The notes under the pieces: model-generated
Seen by the model: the letters and a program-made list of their open reading frames with translations, nothing else
Database searches by the model: none
What the model was told of the DNA's origin: nothing
Shown: positions 8,600-17,192 of the stretch, piece by piece
How positions within the stretch are numbered: position 1 is the stretch's first letter
Layout: each line of letters starts with the position of its first letter
Origin: DASTFP01 sp963816855
GTDB lineage: Bacteria > Verrucomicrobiota > Verrucomicrobiia > Chthoniobacterales > Terrimicrobiaceae
Assembly (NCBI GenBank): GCA_963816855.1
Contig: CAWFMA010000003.1
Location: 310,001-374,000 of the forward strand
Direction: 5' to 3'
DNA: 64,000 nt
Position numbers and translations under genes: made by a program

Positions 8600-10150
8600 T
8601 CAAATAGGCGCGAGAGAGGCGACCTGTTTGCGGCCATGGAGCAATTCAGCCCTGTTGATGGCATTAATGTATGCCCGGGCGCTCGCTTCAATGACATCTG
8701 TGCTGGCACCTTTTCCAGTAATCAGTTCGCCGTTTCCGAAATCAACCTTTAGGGTCACCTCGCCCAGCGAGTCCCTCCCCTGTGTCACGGCCTCGACATT
8801 GTATTCGACCAGATGTCCCCGGCGTTTTGCGATGCGATCGACTGCCTGCATCGCGGCGTCCACCGCGCCATTGCCAGGACTCGAATCCTGCAGCGTCTCC
8901 GAGCCGCGTTTCAGTTTTACCGTGGCAGTGGGAACCGTGGTCGAACCACTTGTGACGTGGATGTAATCCAAGGTGTAGGTTTCGCTTCCCAGCGACATGG
9001 AGTCTTCCACCAAGGCGGACAGATCGTCGTCATAAACGAACTTCTTCTTGTCTCCGACGTCCTTAAAGCGCTCGAAGACGCTGGCGATCTCGGCAGTTGT
9101 CAACTTGAAGCCCAGGTGTTCGAGCCGCACTACCATCGCATGGCGCCCGCTGTGCTTCGTCAAAGGCAGTTCGGTGCCGCCCCATCCAACCTCTTCGGGA
9201 TCCATGATCTCGTAGGTTTCACGCTTCTTCAGGATACCGTCCTGGTGAATGCCGGAGCTGTGAGCGAAGGCGTTTTCGCCGACGATCGCTTTGCTCCGGG
9301 CGACATGCAAACCGCTCATTCGGCTGATGATGCGAGAGGTCTTCAAAATCTCGCGAGTGGTGATGTCGGTCCGCAAGCCCGCAAAGTATTCGCTGCGGGT
9401 TTTGATGGCCATCACCACCTCTTCGAGGGCGCAATTGCCCGCGCGTTCACCAATGCCGTTGAACGTGCCCTCCACCTGACGGGCTCCAGCCTTCACCGCC
9501 GCCAGCGAGTTGGCGACCGCCAAGCCCAAATCATCGTGGCAATGCACACTGATCACGGCCTCGTCGATGTTTTTCACGTTTGCGCGGAGATAGGTGATCA
9601 GGGCGCCGTACTGTTCCGGGACGGCGTAGCCGACGGTATCCGGAATATTTACCGTGGTGGCTCCGGAATCTATGGCCGCTTGCACAACCTTGGCCAGGAA
9701 CTCGGGCTCGGTGCGGGACGCATCCTCGGGCGAGAACTCCACATCCTGCACCAGCGTCTTGGCCTGCTTCACCGCCTCGCTCGCCAGCCTCACGATTTCT
9801 TCCTCCGCCTTTTTCAACTTGAATTCACGGTGAATTGCGGAAGTTGCCAGAAAAACATGGATGCGCGCCCGCTCGCCGGCGGGCCTCAGGGCAGCGCCCG
9901 CCGCGTCGATATCTTTTTTAACGCACCTGGCTAGGCCGCAGATGATCGGGCCCTTGATTTCCTCGGCGATGTTTTGCACCGCTTCGAAGTCGCCCGCGCT
10001 TATCACCGGGAAGCCCGCTTCGATGACGTCGACGTTGAGCCGCGCCAACTGGCGGGCGATTTCCATTTTTTCCCGCAGGTTCATGCTGGCGCCGGGACAT
10101 TGCTCTCCGTCGCGCAGCGTCGTATCGAAAATAATTACTTTGTCAGACAT
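8600..10150 (-). CDS. leuA: 2-isopropylmalate synthase
   Basis: 516 residues. It catalyses the first committed step of leucine synthesis, condensing acetyl-CoA with 2-ketoisovalerate. The N-terminal TIM barrel has the DTTLRDGEQCPG signature, metal-binding Asp9, and the metal-binding His203/His205 (VHCHDD). HSSGIHQDG is the second family signature. The C-terminal regulatory domain, where leucine binds in feedback-inhibited members, is complete from about residue 400. Length is normal. The ~340-base leader upstream shows no clear leucine-rich attenuator peptide or T-box. The downstream side faces the MITE copy at 8030-8361. Confidence 0.96.
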   Translation of the reverse strand: MSDKVIIFDTTLRDGEQCPGASMNLREKMEIARQLARLNVDVIEAGFPVISAGDFEAVQNIAEEIKGPIICGLARCVKKDIDAAGAALRPAGERARIHVFLATSAIHREFKLKKAEEEIVRLASEAVKQAKTLVQDVEFSPEDASRTEPEFLAKVVQAAIDSGATTVNIPDTVGYAVPEQYGALITYLRANVKNIDEAVISVHCHDDLGLAVANSLAAVKAGARQVEGTFNGIGERAGNCALEEVVMAIKTRSEYFAGLRTDITTREILKTSRIISRMSGLHVARSKAIVGENAFAHSSGIHQDGILKKRETYEIMDPEEVGWGGTELPLTKHSGRHAMVVRLEHLGFKLTTAEIASVFERFKDVGDKKKFVYDDDLSALVEDSMSLGSETYTLDYIHVTSGSTTVPTATVKLKRGSETLQDSSPGNGAVDAAMQAVDRIAKRRGHLVEYNVEAVTQGRDSLGEVTLKVDFGNGELITGKGASTDVIEASARAYINAINRAELLHGRKQVASLAPI

Positions 10151-10492
10151 GGGATGAATAAATTGTCCGGCGAGGGAAATGAAAGCAATCGGGTCGCGGC
10201 ACTCCCCGCGCTCGCCGGAACGCAGCCTATGCCGTTAGGAAAGGAGAGTAAGTCGGCTCGGGAGCAACCCGAGTCGAGGAGCAAGCTTCGCAAGAATACT
10301 CGCCGTAGGAAACATTACGTGCATCGTAGCATCGCTTGAGCCGCTGGCAAGACATAAAATAGAGGCTCTAACCTGATATTATTCTTGCACCCGTCAATGA
10401 TCGCCGGAATGGGTCTAGATGTGCACGACACGGAAGAAGACTTGGGGGAAGGGGGATTGTCTCTTGGCGGCCTGAAAGAAAGACCCCTCCAA
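10151..10492. other. Divergent intergenic region leuA / GH130-type gene
   Basis: 342 bases between two divergent starts, so it must hold both promoters. No confident promoter pair, operator palindrome or attenuator was found. An in-frame extension of the plus-strand gene reaches back to 10385 but has no family similarity. Confidence 0.35.
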
Positions 10493-11977
10493 ATGAGCCG
10501 TCCACGCATTGGCGTTCGCCGCCTTCCTTTGACGCTGCGGCCGGATCCCTGCCGGGTTTTGGTGCGTCCTTTCCTTCCGACGATGACCGGGCCAACCGCG
10601 ATTAATCCACTCGACGCTCCCCGCGCCTTGAAGATCCTGGCCAGAATCCTTTCCTTGCCGGAGGAGGAAATCCGTTTTTTGCTGGACGATGTCTTCCGAG
10701 AATTTGGTAACCGCCACCAAAGAATTCGCGACATTTTCGCCGGCCGGTTTGAACAGTTGCGAGACTACCTTCCCAGCGACCGGCCTCTCACAGAGGAGCG
10801 GCAGTTGCTCATCGGGTCATACTTCACCAGCGAGTACTCGCTCGAGAGCGCGGCGCTCTTCAACCCAAGTATCATTCCCCACCCGGACCAGTCGAATCTC
10901 ACTGAGGGCTCGCTCCGTATTGTGTTGAGCCTTCGCGCGACCGGCGAAGGCCATATCTCGTCGATTACCTTCCGGTCCGGCGTAATCGAAGCGGATGGGC
11001 AAGTCTCTCTTGACCCCGCATCCCGCTACGTGACCGAACCGCGTTCGGTCCCCTCCGTTGCTTACGAACGAGAACTATTCCTGCGCAAACTAACCGAACT
11101 CAGCTTAAACACAGAATTTGCCCGCGAGGTAATGGATTCGCTGGGAGAAACGTTCACCCTCGATCAACTCCGGTCGAAAGTGGAGACTCGGAAGCGCTAT
11201 CATCCAGATACTGAAGCCCCCACGGTGGGCGCCAAGATGGTCATGTTGGCGCGCTCGAACTGCGAGATTGCCTTCGGGCCAGATCAACCGGTCTCAGAGC
11301 GCATCATCTTTCCTTTTTCGCCCAGCCAAAGCAATGGAATTGAAGATGCCCGGTTCGTGCTGTTCACCGACGAAGACAGATCGCCAACTTATTACGCGAC
11401 ATACACAGCTTACGACGGCCGCACGGTTCTTCCGCAATTGCTGGAAACACAGGATTTTCTCCACTTCAAGGTTTGCACGCTCAACGGTCCCGCCGTGCAA
11501 AACAAAGGAATGGCAATGTTTCCCAGGAAGATAAACGGCCAGTACTGCATGCTTTCCCGCCAGGACAACGAGAATATTCATGTGATGTTTTCGGAGCATC
11601 CCCATTTTTGGTACGACTCGCGAATCATTGTACGCCCGGCTGAGCCATGGGAATTCGTCCAACTGGGAAATTGCGGTTCACCAATCGAAACCGAGGCGGG
11701 ATGGCTCGTGCTCACGCACGGTGTCGGCGCCATGCGCAAATATTGTATCGGCGCGATTTTGCTGGACCGCGACGATCCGAGCCGCGTGATCGGGCGGCTC
11801 CGAGACCCTCTGATAAAGCCTGAGTCTCATGAACGCGAGGGGTACGTTCCCAACGTTGTGTATACTTGCGGAGGCTTGATTCATAGGGGCCGCCTCGTGC
11901 TTCCCTATGCCGTGTCGGACTCCGCCACCTCCTTTGCAATCATCGATCTGGACGAGCTAATCGCCTCGATGCGTTAG
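10493..11977 (+). CDS. GH130-type glycoside phosphorylase/hydrolase
   Basis: 494 residues from ATG 10493. An upstream in-frame ATG at 10385 adds 36 non-conserved residues and was not used. The five-bladed propeller family GH130 acts on beta-mannosides, either by phosphorolysis or hydrolysis. Visible family blocks are NGIEDARFV (with its Glu-Asp pair), NKGMAMFPRKING, SRQDNENIHVM and GNCGSPIETEAGWLVLTHGVG. The ~150-residue N-terminal extension before the propeller fits the longer GH130 subgroup. Whether it phosphorolyses or hydrolyses cannot be told from motifs alone. It stands alone, followed 63 bases later by the FmdB-like gene. Confidence 0.8.
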   Translation: MSRPRIGVRRLPLTLRPDPCRVLVRPFLPTMTGPTAINPLDAPRALKILARILSLPEEEIRFLLDDVFREFGNRHQRIRDIFAGRFEQLRDYLPSDRPLTEERQLLIGSYFTSEYSLESAALFNPSIIPHPDQSNLTEGSLRIVLSLRATGEGHISSITFRSGVIEADGQVSLDPASRYVTEPRSVPSVAYERELFLRKLTELSLNTEFAREVMDSLGETFTLDQLRSKVETRKRYHPDTEAPTVGAKMVMLARSNCEIAFGPDQPVSERIIFPFSPSQSNGIEDARFVLFTDEDRSPTYYATYTAYDGRTVLPQLLETQDFLHFKVCTLNGPAVQNKGMAMFPRKINGQYCMLSRQDNENIHVMFSEHPHFWYDSRIIVRPAEPWEFVQLGNCGSPIETEAGWLVLTHGVGAMRKYCIGAILLDRDDPSRVIGRLRDPLIKPESHEREGYVPNVVYTCGGLIHRGRLVLPYAVSDSATSFAIIDLDELIASMR

Positions 11978-12040
11978 CGCGCCGCTTCTCAAATTAGTTC
12001 GCGCGTGCATCGTCCTGCCGAACGTATAGCTTTTTAAGCA

Positions 12041-12571
12041 ATGCCAATCTACGAATTCTATTCGCCCGATACTAATCGCATTTACAGCTTTTTCGCGCGA
12101 AGCATGGCTCATGGACGGGTCATACCGCGTTGCCCTGACGCTCCCGAAGCTCGCATGGAGCGGATGATCTCACGGTTTGCAGTTACCGGGCGTGCAAAAG
12201 AGAAATCCGATTCTCCTGCGGAGCCAGATGCCCTGGATCCTCGTATGCAGCAGGTGATGGCGGAAATGGAAAGTGAAATGTCTTCAATGAACGAGGATAA
12301 CCCCGACCCCCGCCAACTCGGCCGGTTGATGCGCAAAATGACGGAAGCGACCGGACAAAGGATGCCCGAAGCGATGGAGCAGATGATACAGCGACTCGAG
12401 CGGGGCGAGGATCCGGAGAAACTTGAGGAGGAATTCGGTGACACGCTCGAAAACCTCGGCGAGGATTCTCTTGAAGGCGGCGAAACCGACGAGAAGACCG
12501 GGGCATCGCGACAGCGAAAAAGGCGGCCGACCCGGGATCCCGCTCTCTATGAGCTGGGAGACTATCTGTAG
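12041..12571 (+). CDS. FmdB-like protein lacking the zinc-ribbon cysteines
   Basis: 176 residues. The first 50 align with the FmdB putative zinc-ribbon family: MPIYEFYSPDTNRIYSFF, where family members have Cys-x2-Cys in place of Ser-Pro-Asp-Thr. Only one Cys remains (PRCPDAP), so zinc cannot be held in the normal way. The rest is acidic and helical (MAEMESEMSSMNEDNP, MEQMIQRLERGEDPEKLEEEFG) with a basic RQRKRRPTRDP stretch before the conserved-looking end ALYELGDYL. Role unknown; FmdB relatives are thought to be regulatory. An IS relic begins directly after its stop codon. Confidence 0.75.
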   Translation: MPIYEFYSPDTNRIYSFFARSMAHGRVIPRCPDAPEARMERMISRFAVTGRAKEKSDSPAEPDALDPRMQQVMAEMESEMSSMNEDNPDPRQLGRLMRKMTEATGQRMPEAMEQMIQRLERGEDPEKLEEEFGDTLENLGEDSLEGGETDEKTGASRQRKRRPTRDPALYELGDYL

Positions 12572-12730
12572 TCGTCCCGGAAAAAGTCAGCGGAGCAAGG
12601 AGCGGGATCCGGTTGCGGCGACGCTACCGCAAGGAGGTTCGTGAATGCATCATGGTGCAGCGTTGGCGCAAGGATCCACGGAGGAGAAAGACGGCGCGCC
12701 GAGGCCATCGCAGATTGATCGGCTGAGGGA
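12572..12730 (+). mobile_element. Internally deleted relic of the IS element at 40061
   Basis: The first ~28 bases match the left end of the IS at 40061 (25 of 28 identical, including GAAAAAGTCAGCGGAGCAAG). The sequence then jumps to the part of that element matching about 40698 onwards, where LRRRYRKEVRECIM, QRWRKDP and RRGHRRL are clearly homologous to the transposase. The jump lies at a shared AGCGGAG, suggesting deletion by short-homology recombination. Similarity fades after about 12730. The many substitutions make it older than the copy at 40061. It starts right at the stop codon of the FmdB-like gene. Confidence 0.65.
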
Positions 12731-12870
12731 GAATGGCGAGACGGCAACCTGGCACGCCCGCGCATCTGGGAGCCTCTTAGGCAATCGACGAATCCGCGCA
12801 AACGGACAGGTTTCGCGATGCCCGCGCGCAGACTTTTACGGACAGCAACGTCTTAGCCTTCCTTCTCTTA

Positions 12871-13097
12871 AACCTGTGAAAAAATTACAAAGTGTCGCGT
12901 TGCTCTGCTGGATTTTGCTTGGCCAAGGCGTGAGGGCGGCGGCAATACCCGCAGCGGTGTTGCCGATGCTTGCATCGCCCTGCGGGCTGCCTTCGGCAGG
13001 CTGTCTCCCTTCGCTCGGCTGTCCCGCCCGAGCAACCAGGCCTACCCAAAAAGACACGCAACCCTGTGGGCGGCGCTTTCTAATTTTTTCACAGGTT
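12871..13097. mobile_element. MITE-like element, short copy
   Basis: 227 bases. Its terminal inverted repeats match over 21 of 22 positions (AACCTGTGAAAAAATTA at the left, its complement at the right), with CTTA on both flanks. It is colinear with the 332-base copy at 8030 but lacks about 105 bases of the inner hairpin. The join in the short copy (GTGGGCGGCGCTTTC) lies exactly where that inner inverted pair begins and ends. Non-coding. It sits between the IS relic and the 3' end of the ligase gene. Confidence 0.7.
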
Positions 13098-13144
13098 CTT
13101 AGGCTTCGGATCGAAAAACGGGTCCAATCTTCTTACCTCTCGCC

Positions 13145-15805
13145 TTAGCTGCCGACTCCGGCGAGGGCGCGCGCCGTCGCCAGCGTGTCAATGTCCCGAA
13201 CCGTCTTGTCCCAGCGGATTCGCTTAATGCGGGGAAAGCGCAACGCGAGACCGCTTGCGTGGCGACTGCTTTCCTGGATCGCGTCAAAAGCCACCTCCAC
13301 GATGATCGACGGTTCGACCTGGAGGCGGTTACCGCGCCGCGACAAAGCCAACTGCAGGAACTTGGGAGTAAGTTCCTCGATTTCCCTGTCAGTGAGACCC
13401 GAATAGGCCTTGCCGATGGGCAGAAGGGCGCCGTTCGGTTCGGCGCGAACCGCGAAGGTGTAATCGCTGAGCACCTTGCTGCGTCTGCCATGCCCATACT
13501 CCACCGCCACGACGGCTACGTCGAGCGTCGCGAAATCTTTCTTCAGCTTGATCCAGGAGAGCCCGCGGCGGCCCGGCGTATAGAGACTCGAGGGGTCCTT
13601 GACCATCAAGCCCTCGTTTCCCCGTTTCCGCGCAGCGACAAATGCTTCTTCGATCTCTTCTGGGCTGGAAGCGCTGAAAAGCTTCGCAGGTCGCAAGGGT
13701 TCGCTCAGACCTAAGCCGTCCAGAAGGCTTCGGCGCTCGGCGAGCGGTTTTTTCAAAAACGAGGTATTGTCGAGGAACAAAAGATCGAAAATCACGAGCA
13801 CCACCGGAATCTGACCGCCCAGAAAGAGATCAGGCTCGAGCCGTCCCAGCCGCTTTTGCAGCTGAAGAAACGGCAGCGCCCGGCCGGAATCCCAGGCGAT
13901 AATCTCGCCATCAAAGACCGCCGTCCGATTGAGACGACGAGCCGCCAAAGCAATTTCCGGAAAACTCTCGGTGATGTTTCGCAGGTCGCGGGAAAAGATT
14001 TCCGCGCGATCGGCGGCACAATGGATCTGAGCTCGAATCCCGTCCAACTTGTCTTCGACCCAAACACTTCCCGTTCCACCCAGCCTGTTCCATACGGCGG
14101 CGCTGTCGGGTTCCGGACTCGCCAACATGGAACGCACGGGCTGAAACAGAGTCAACTCAGCCTCCGAGAGTCGCCCGGCTCTGGCCAGGGCGGCGACCTT
14201 CCCAATATCGCCGAGGAGCATGTGAGCATCCCGCACAGCATGCGGATCCTGCTCAAAACCTTGCGCGATGGCGTCCTCGAGCAATCCCTCCTTGAGACCG
14301 ATGCGAAAATCGCCGGTCAGGATGCGAACCAGATAGCCCGATGCCGCGGCTGGAATTCTGGAGAAGATTTCGGACAGCCTTTCCGCCTTGAGCACCGGAC
14401 CGCGCATCGCTCGCAGCCGATCGATGGCCGCGCCGATTTCGGTCATCGCCAGGTCGCAACTGCCCGGCCTTGCCAGCATGGCTTCGGCGGCGCTCATTCC
14501 ACTGTCATTGTACTTACGGCTAATCGCCCGCAGCTCGATTTCTGATAGGCCGCTTGCGGGCCGGAGGGCGCGCCAAATCACCGCGCCTCCCAAATTCAGC
14601 GGGCGCGGATCGCGCTGGGGAAAAGCGCGGCCGGTCAGCCAGACAGCCGCCAGGGGAAGCTCCTCCTCATCGAGCGAGCGAAGGTATCGGGCAAGAATTC
14701 GAACCTTTTCCCGCTTTCCGGTCGATTTGCGCACCGCTTCGCAAACCTGACAGAAACGATTGAAACCTTTTCCCTCCCTTGGTCCCTCAGGCTTTGCAGC
14801 GAGATCCATTGCGGCCGGCATTTCCAAGGATATCAGAAACTCGAGCTGATTTTCTCCGGTCAATGCCCATGCTTCGATGCCTCGCGCGCGGAGATCGCGA
14901 GCGAATTCCCGCGCAAATCCATGAAGCGTGAGCACACGGGCCGGCCGGACGGTTTCCACATAACGAAGGAGATCATTGTAGTCCGCATGATCCGAAATGG
15001 GAAACGCGGCATCGACCCCGAGCCGGAAGATCGCTCCGGGGTCCATCGCCCATCCGGTGAGCGCAGCGACACGACGGCGCCGAATTGCGCGAAGCATGCG
15101 CGATCCATTTGCGCTTGGAGGGCAAATAAGCACGCCGCCCGCCGTGCTTTGCTCTGCAAATTCCGAGTAAGGGGGAAACACGACGCCGAACTCCTCGTAA
15201 ATTCTAGCGATCCGGGCCACCGAGGCATGCAGCACGATGGGAAGATTCGCTGCTCCCAAAGCGGATAGAATTTCCTGGGATTTTCCGAGGACATAACCGA
15301 GCAGGATGGGCGTCTCCCCTTCTTCAAGCGCCTCGACACAAAACTTCACCACGGCGCCAAGCGTCTCACTGACAGGAGGGAACTGATAACGAGGCAAACC
15401 GTAGGTCGTCTCCATGACCAAAGTTTCCGCGCGGCCCGCAACGATCTCTTCCGACGAAAGGGCCTTACGCAGCTTGAAATCCCCGGTGTAGAGGAGGGAT
15501 CCGCGGGAATCTTCATAAAGGAGTTGAGCCGACCCGAGAACATGTCCGGCCGGGAGCAATTTCGCCGACCAATTGCCGAACTCCACGACTTCGCCGAAAG
15601 CCGGCATCACGACCTCGGTCCCGCCCGGGTCCAGCCGCGCCTGCATCAGGCGCGCCGTGGCCGGAGTGCATAAGACCCGCGCATGAAGACCGGTATGATC
15701 GCTGTGGGCGTGGGAGACAAAGGCCAGCCTGCGGGTCTCCCGCGGATCGAGCCAGAGGCCTGCGTCCGGCAAGTGCACGCCCCGCTGGTATTCGACGGCA
15801 ACCAT
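13145..15805 (-). CDS. Fused MBL-fold DNA exonuclease and ATP-dependent DNA ligase
   Basis: 886 residues from ATG 15805, which is 11 bases past the lgt stop; longer in-frame extensions only overlap lgt. Residues 1-~330 are a metallo-beta-lactamase/beta-CASP nuclease with HAHSDH at 32-37, GHVLGSAQ, YTGDFK and SDHADY, as in the 'ligase-associated DNA damage response exonuclease' family. After a short linker, an ATP-dependent DNA ligase follows: DNA-binding region, adenylation motif EDKLDG with Lys586, DGEIIAW, GNEGLMVKDP, and motif V IKLKKDF, then an OB domain. These are usually two adjacent genes, often with a helicase and a phosphoesterase. Here they form one polypeptide without those partners nearby. 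Predicted role: DNA end processing and sealing during repair. Confidence 0.85.
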   Translation of the reverse strand: MVAVEYQRGVHLPDAGLWLDPRETRRLAFVSHAHSDHTGLHARVLCTPATARLMQARLDPGGTEVVMPAFGEVVEFGNWSAKLLPAGHVLGSAQLLYEDSRGSLLYTGDFKLRKALSSEEIVAGRAETLVMETTYGLPRYQFPPVSETLGAVVKFCVEALEEGETPILLGYVLGKSQEILSALGAANLPIVLHASVARIARIYEEFGVVFPPYSEFAEQSTAGGVLICPPSANGSRMLRAIRRRRVAALTGWAMDPGAIFRLGVDAAFPISDHADYNDLLRYVETVRPARVLTLHGFAREFARDLRARGIEAWALTGENQLEFLISLEMPAAMDLAAKPEGPREGKGFNRFCQVCEAVRKSTGKREKVRILARYLRSLDEEELPLAAVWLTGRAFPQRDPRPLNLGGAVIWRALRPASGLSEIELRAISRKYNDSGMSAAEAMLARPGSCDLAMTEIGAAIDRLRAMRGPVLKAERLSEIFSRIPAAASGYLVRILTGDFRIGLKEGLLEDAIAQGFEQDPHAVRDAHMLLGDIGKVAALARAGRLSEAELTLFQPVRSMLASPEPDSAAVWNRLGGTGSVWVEDKLDGIRAQIHCAADRAEIFSRDLRNITESFPEIALAARRLNRTAVFDGEIIAWDSGRALPFLQLQKRLGRLEPDLFLGGQIPVVLVIFDLLFLDNTSFLKKPLAERRSLLDGLGLSEPLRPAKLFSASSPEEIEEAFVAARKRGNEGLMVKDPSSLYTPGRRGLSWIKLKKDFATLDVAVVAVEYGHGRRSKVLSDYTFAVRAEPNGALLPIGKAYSGLTDREIEELTPKFLQLALSRRGNRLQVEPSIIVEVAFDAIQESSRHASGLALRFPRIKRIRWDKTVRDIDTLATARALAGVGS

Positions 15806-15816
15806 TCTCTTGGCGG

Positions 15817-16761
15817 CTATTTGCGCTCGCGACGGATGGGAAACGCAGGGCGAATCCAAGCCGAGAAGAAAAAGCCCAAGCCGATAAGCACCAGGAACAG
15901 TGAGAGAAACTGCCCGCGCGTAAACGGTCCGGTGAGCGGCGCGTCCGGTTCGCGGAAAAGCTCCCCAACGATGCGCAAAATCGCATATCCAACAAAAAAC
16001 ACGCCGGTAAGAACGCCATTGCGCAGTTGAAGCCGGGTGCGAAGAACCCAGAGGATCGCAAAGAGCAGGAGGCCCTCGAGCGCGGCCTCGTAGAGTTGCG
16101 AAGGATGCCGCGGCGAGAGCGAGCCGGCCAGCTGCGTTCTCAGGGCCGGGGAGTGGCGGACATTTTCGATGACTTGCTCGATAGTCGTCCAACTGGGATT
16201 GATCGTCGCGGCTTCGTTCAGGACCAACCGCACCGCCTCCGGCGGGGCTTCGTAGAGCTCCTTGGGAAACTGCACCGCCCAAGGCACGTTCGCGACTCGC
16301 CCATAGAGCTCTCCGTTGATGAAATTCGCCAATCTCCCGAGAAACAAACCGATCGGCGCCGCGACGACGAGATTGTCGCCGACGTTGCGCCAGGAAAGCT
16401 CATGCCGACGGGCGTACCAGAGGGTATACAGTGTAAGGCCCGCGATGCCGCCGTGAGCCGACATTCCCCCGTCCATCACCAGGAAAAAAATCAACGGATT
16501 CCGCAGGAAATTGTGCAGATCGTAAAAGAGCATATAGCCGAGACGGCCGCCGAGAAGCACACCAAAGATCGCGCCCCCGATGATGAAGTCCGACACCTTG
16601 TCCGGGGGGATGTCGCAATAGCCGAGCCGCGACAATTGCCTGACAACGGCGATTCCGACGAAAAAAGCCGCCACATAGGCCAAGCCGTACCAGCGCACGC
16701 CGAAATTTTCGCTGAAGCGAAGGAGAAAGGGACTCAGGTCGTGGACGTAGTAGGCTAGCAT
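15817..16761 (-). CDS. lgt: Prolipoprotein diacylglyceryl transferase
   Basis: 314 residues from ATG 16761; an upstream TTG adds 14 unlikely residues. It moves the diacylglyceryl group of phosphatidylglycerol onto the lipobox Cys of prolipoproteins in the inner membrane. The Lgt signature GRLANFINGELYGR is present, with the earlier Gly-rich HGG element (SAHGGIAG) and about seven hydrophobic helices. A ~45-residue insert after the signature (PKELYEAPPEAVR... RHSPALRTQLAG) is longer than in E. coli. Several predicted lipoproteins in the window (at 6457, 20402, 25834, 56410) would be clients. It lies just upstream of the exonuclease-ligase gene. Confidence 0.93.
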   Translation of the reverse strand: MLAYYVHDLSPFLLRFSENFGVRWYGLAYVAAFFVGIAVVRQLSRLGYCDIPPDKVSDFIIGGAIFGVLLGGRLGYMLFYDLHNFLRNPLIFFLVMDGGMSAHGGIAGLTLYTLWYARRHELSWRNVGDNLVVAAPIGLFLGRLANFINGELYGRVANVPWAVQFPKELYEAPPEAVRLVLNEAATINPSWTTIEQVIENVRHSPALRTQLAGSLSPRHPSQLYEAALEGLLLFAILWVLRTRLQLRNGVLTGVFFVGYAILRIVGELFREPDAPLTGPFTRGQFLSLFLVLIGLGFFFSAWIRPAFPIRRERK

Positions 16762-16858
16762 GACCGGGCCCGAGACTCTTACCGCTCCAAGCCATAGTCT
16801 CAACGTTCAAATTGTCCCGGATTGACAGTTTCCGTTAGAAGCGGTTTATCTCTGGGTC

Positions 16859-17170
16859 GTGAAACCACCCCTTTTCCTGATCGTTGTCGCGGCAGGAGCC
16901 GTCTGGATCAATCTGAGCGAATACGCCACGGCGTGCGGTTACCGGCTGGATCGCAAGGCCTCTAGCCGCAACAGCGCGGTCTCAACGTCATGGACGACGC
17001 TGGAAAATCGGGCCGACCTTTACTCTCCGCAAAACTATTTTGCCAACGGTCCCTACACCCGGATAGCGCGCAAATTGAACCGCTGCATCTGCGCTCGAAT
17101 TCCCAAGGTGGAACGAATCCTTGTGACCGTGAGCACTCCCGTCTCCGGCTCTTTTCAGGGCGGCAAGTAG
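16859..17170 (+). CDS. Small secreted or membrane-anchored hypothetical protein
   Basis: 103 residues from a GTG. The N-terminus (LFLIVVAAGAVWI) is a signal peptide or single helix; the remainder is basic with four Cys and no recognised family. TTGACA at 16823-16828 is a good -35 box, but the matching -10 (TTTATC) is weak and would put transcription start almost at the GTG. Coding status is moderately likely only. Confidence 0.4.
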   Translation: MKPPLFLIVVAAGAVWINLSEYATACGYRLDRKASSRNSAVSTSWTTLENRADLYSPQNYFANGPYTRIARKLNRCICARIPKVERILVTVSTPVSGSFQGGK

Positions 17171-17192
17171 CCGTGCGGAGCGCGAGGTCGCG

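Noticed and set aside
10151..10384. Leucine attenuator or T-box upstream of leuA
   Set aside because: No run of leucine codons, T-box sequence or terminator/antiterminator pair could be found.
15806..16282. N-terminal extension of the exonuclease-ligase over the lgt gene
   Set aside because: The frame is open to 16282 only because it is antisense-free GC-rich sequence within lgt. The residues are Arg/Ala/Gly-rich with no similarity, and the MBL domain starts right after ATG 15805.
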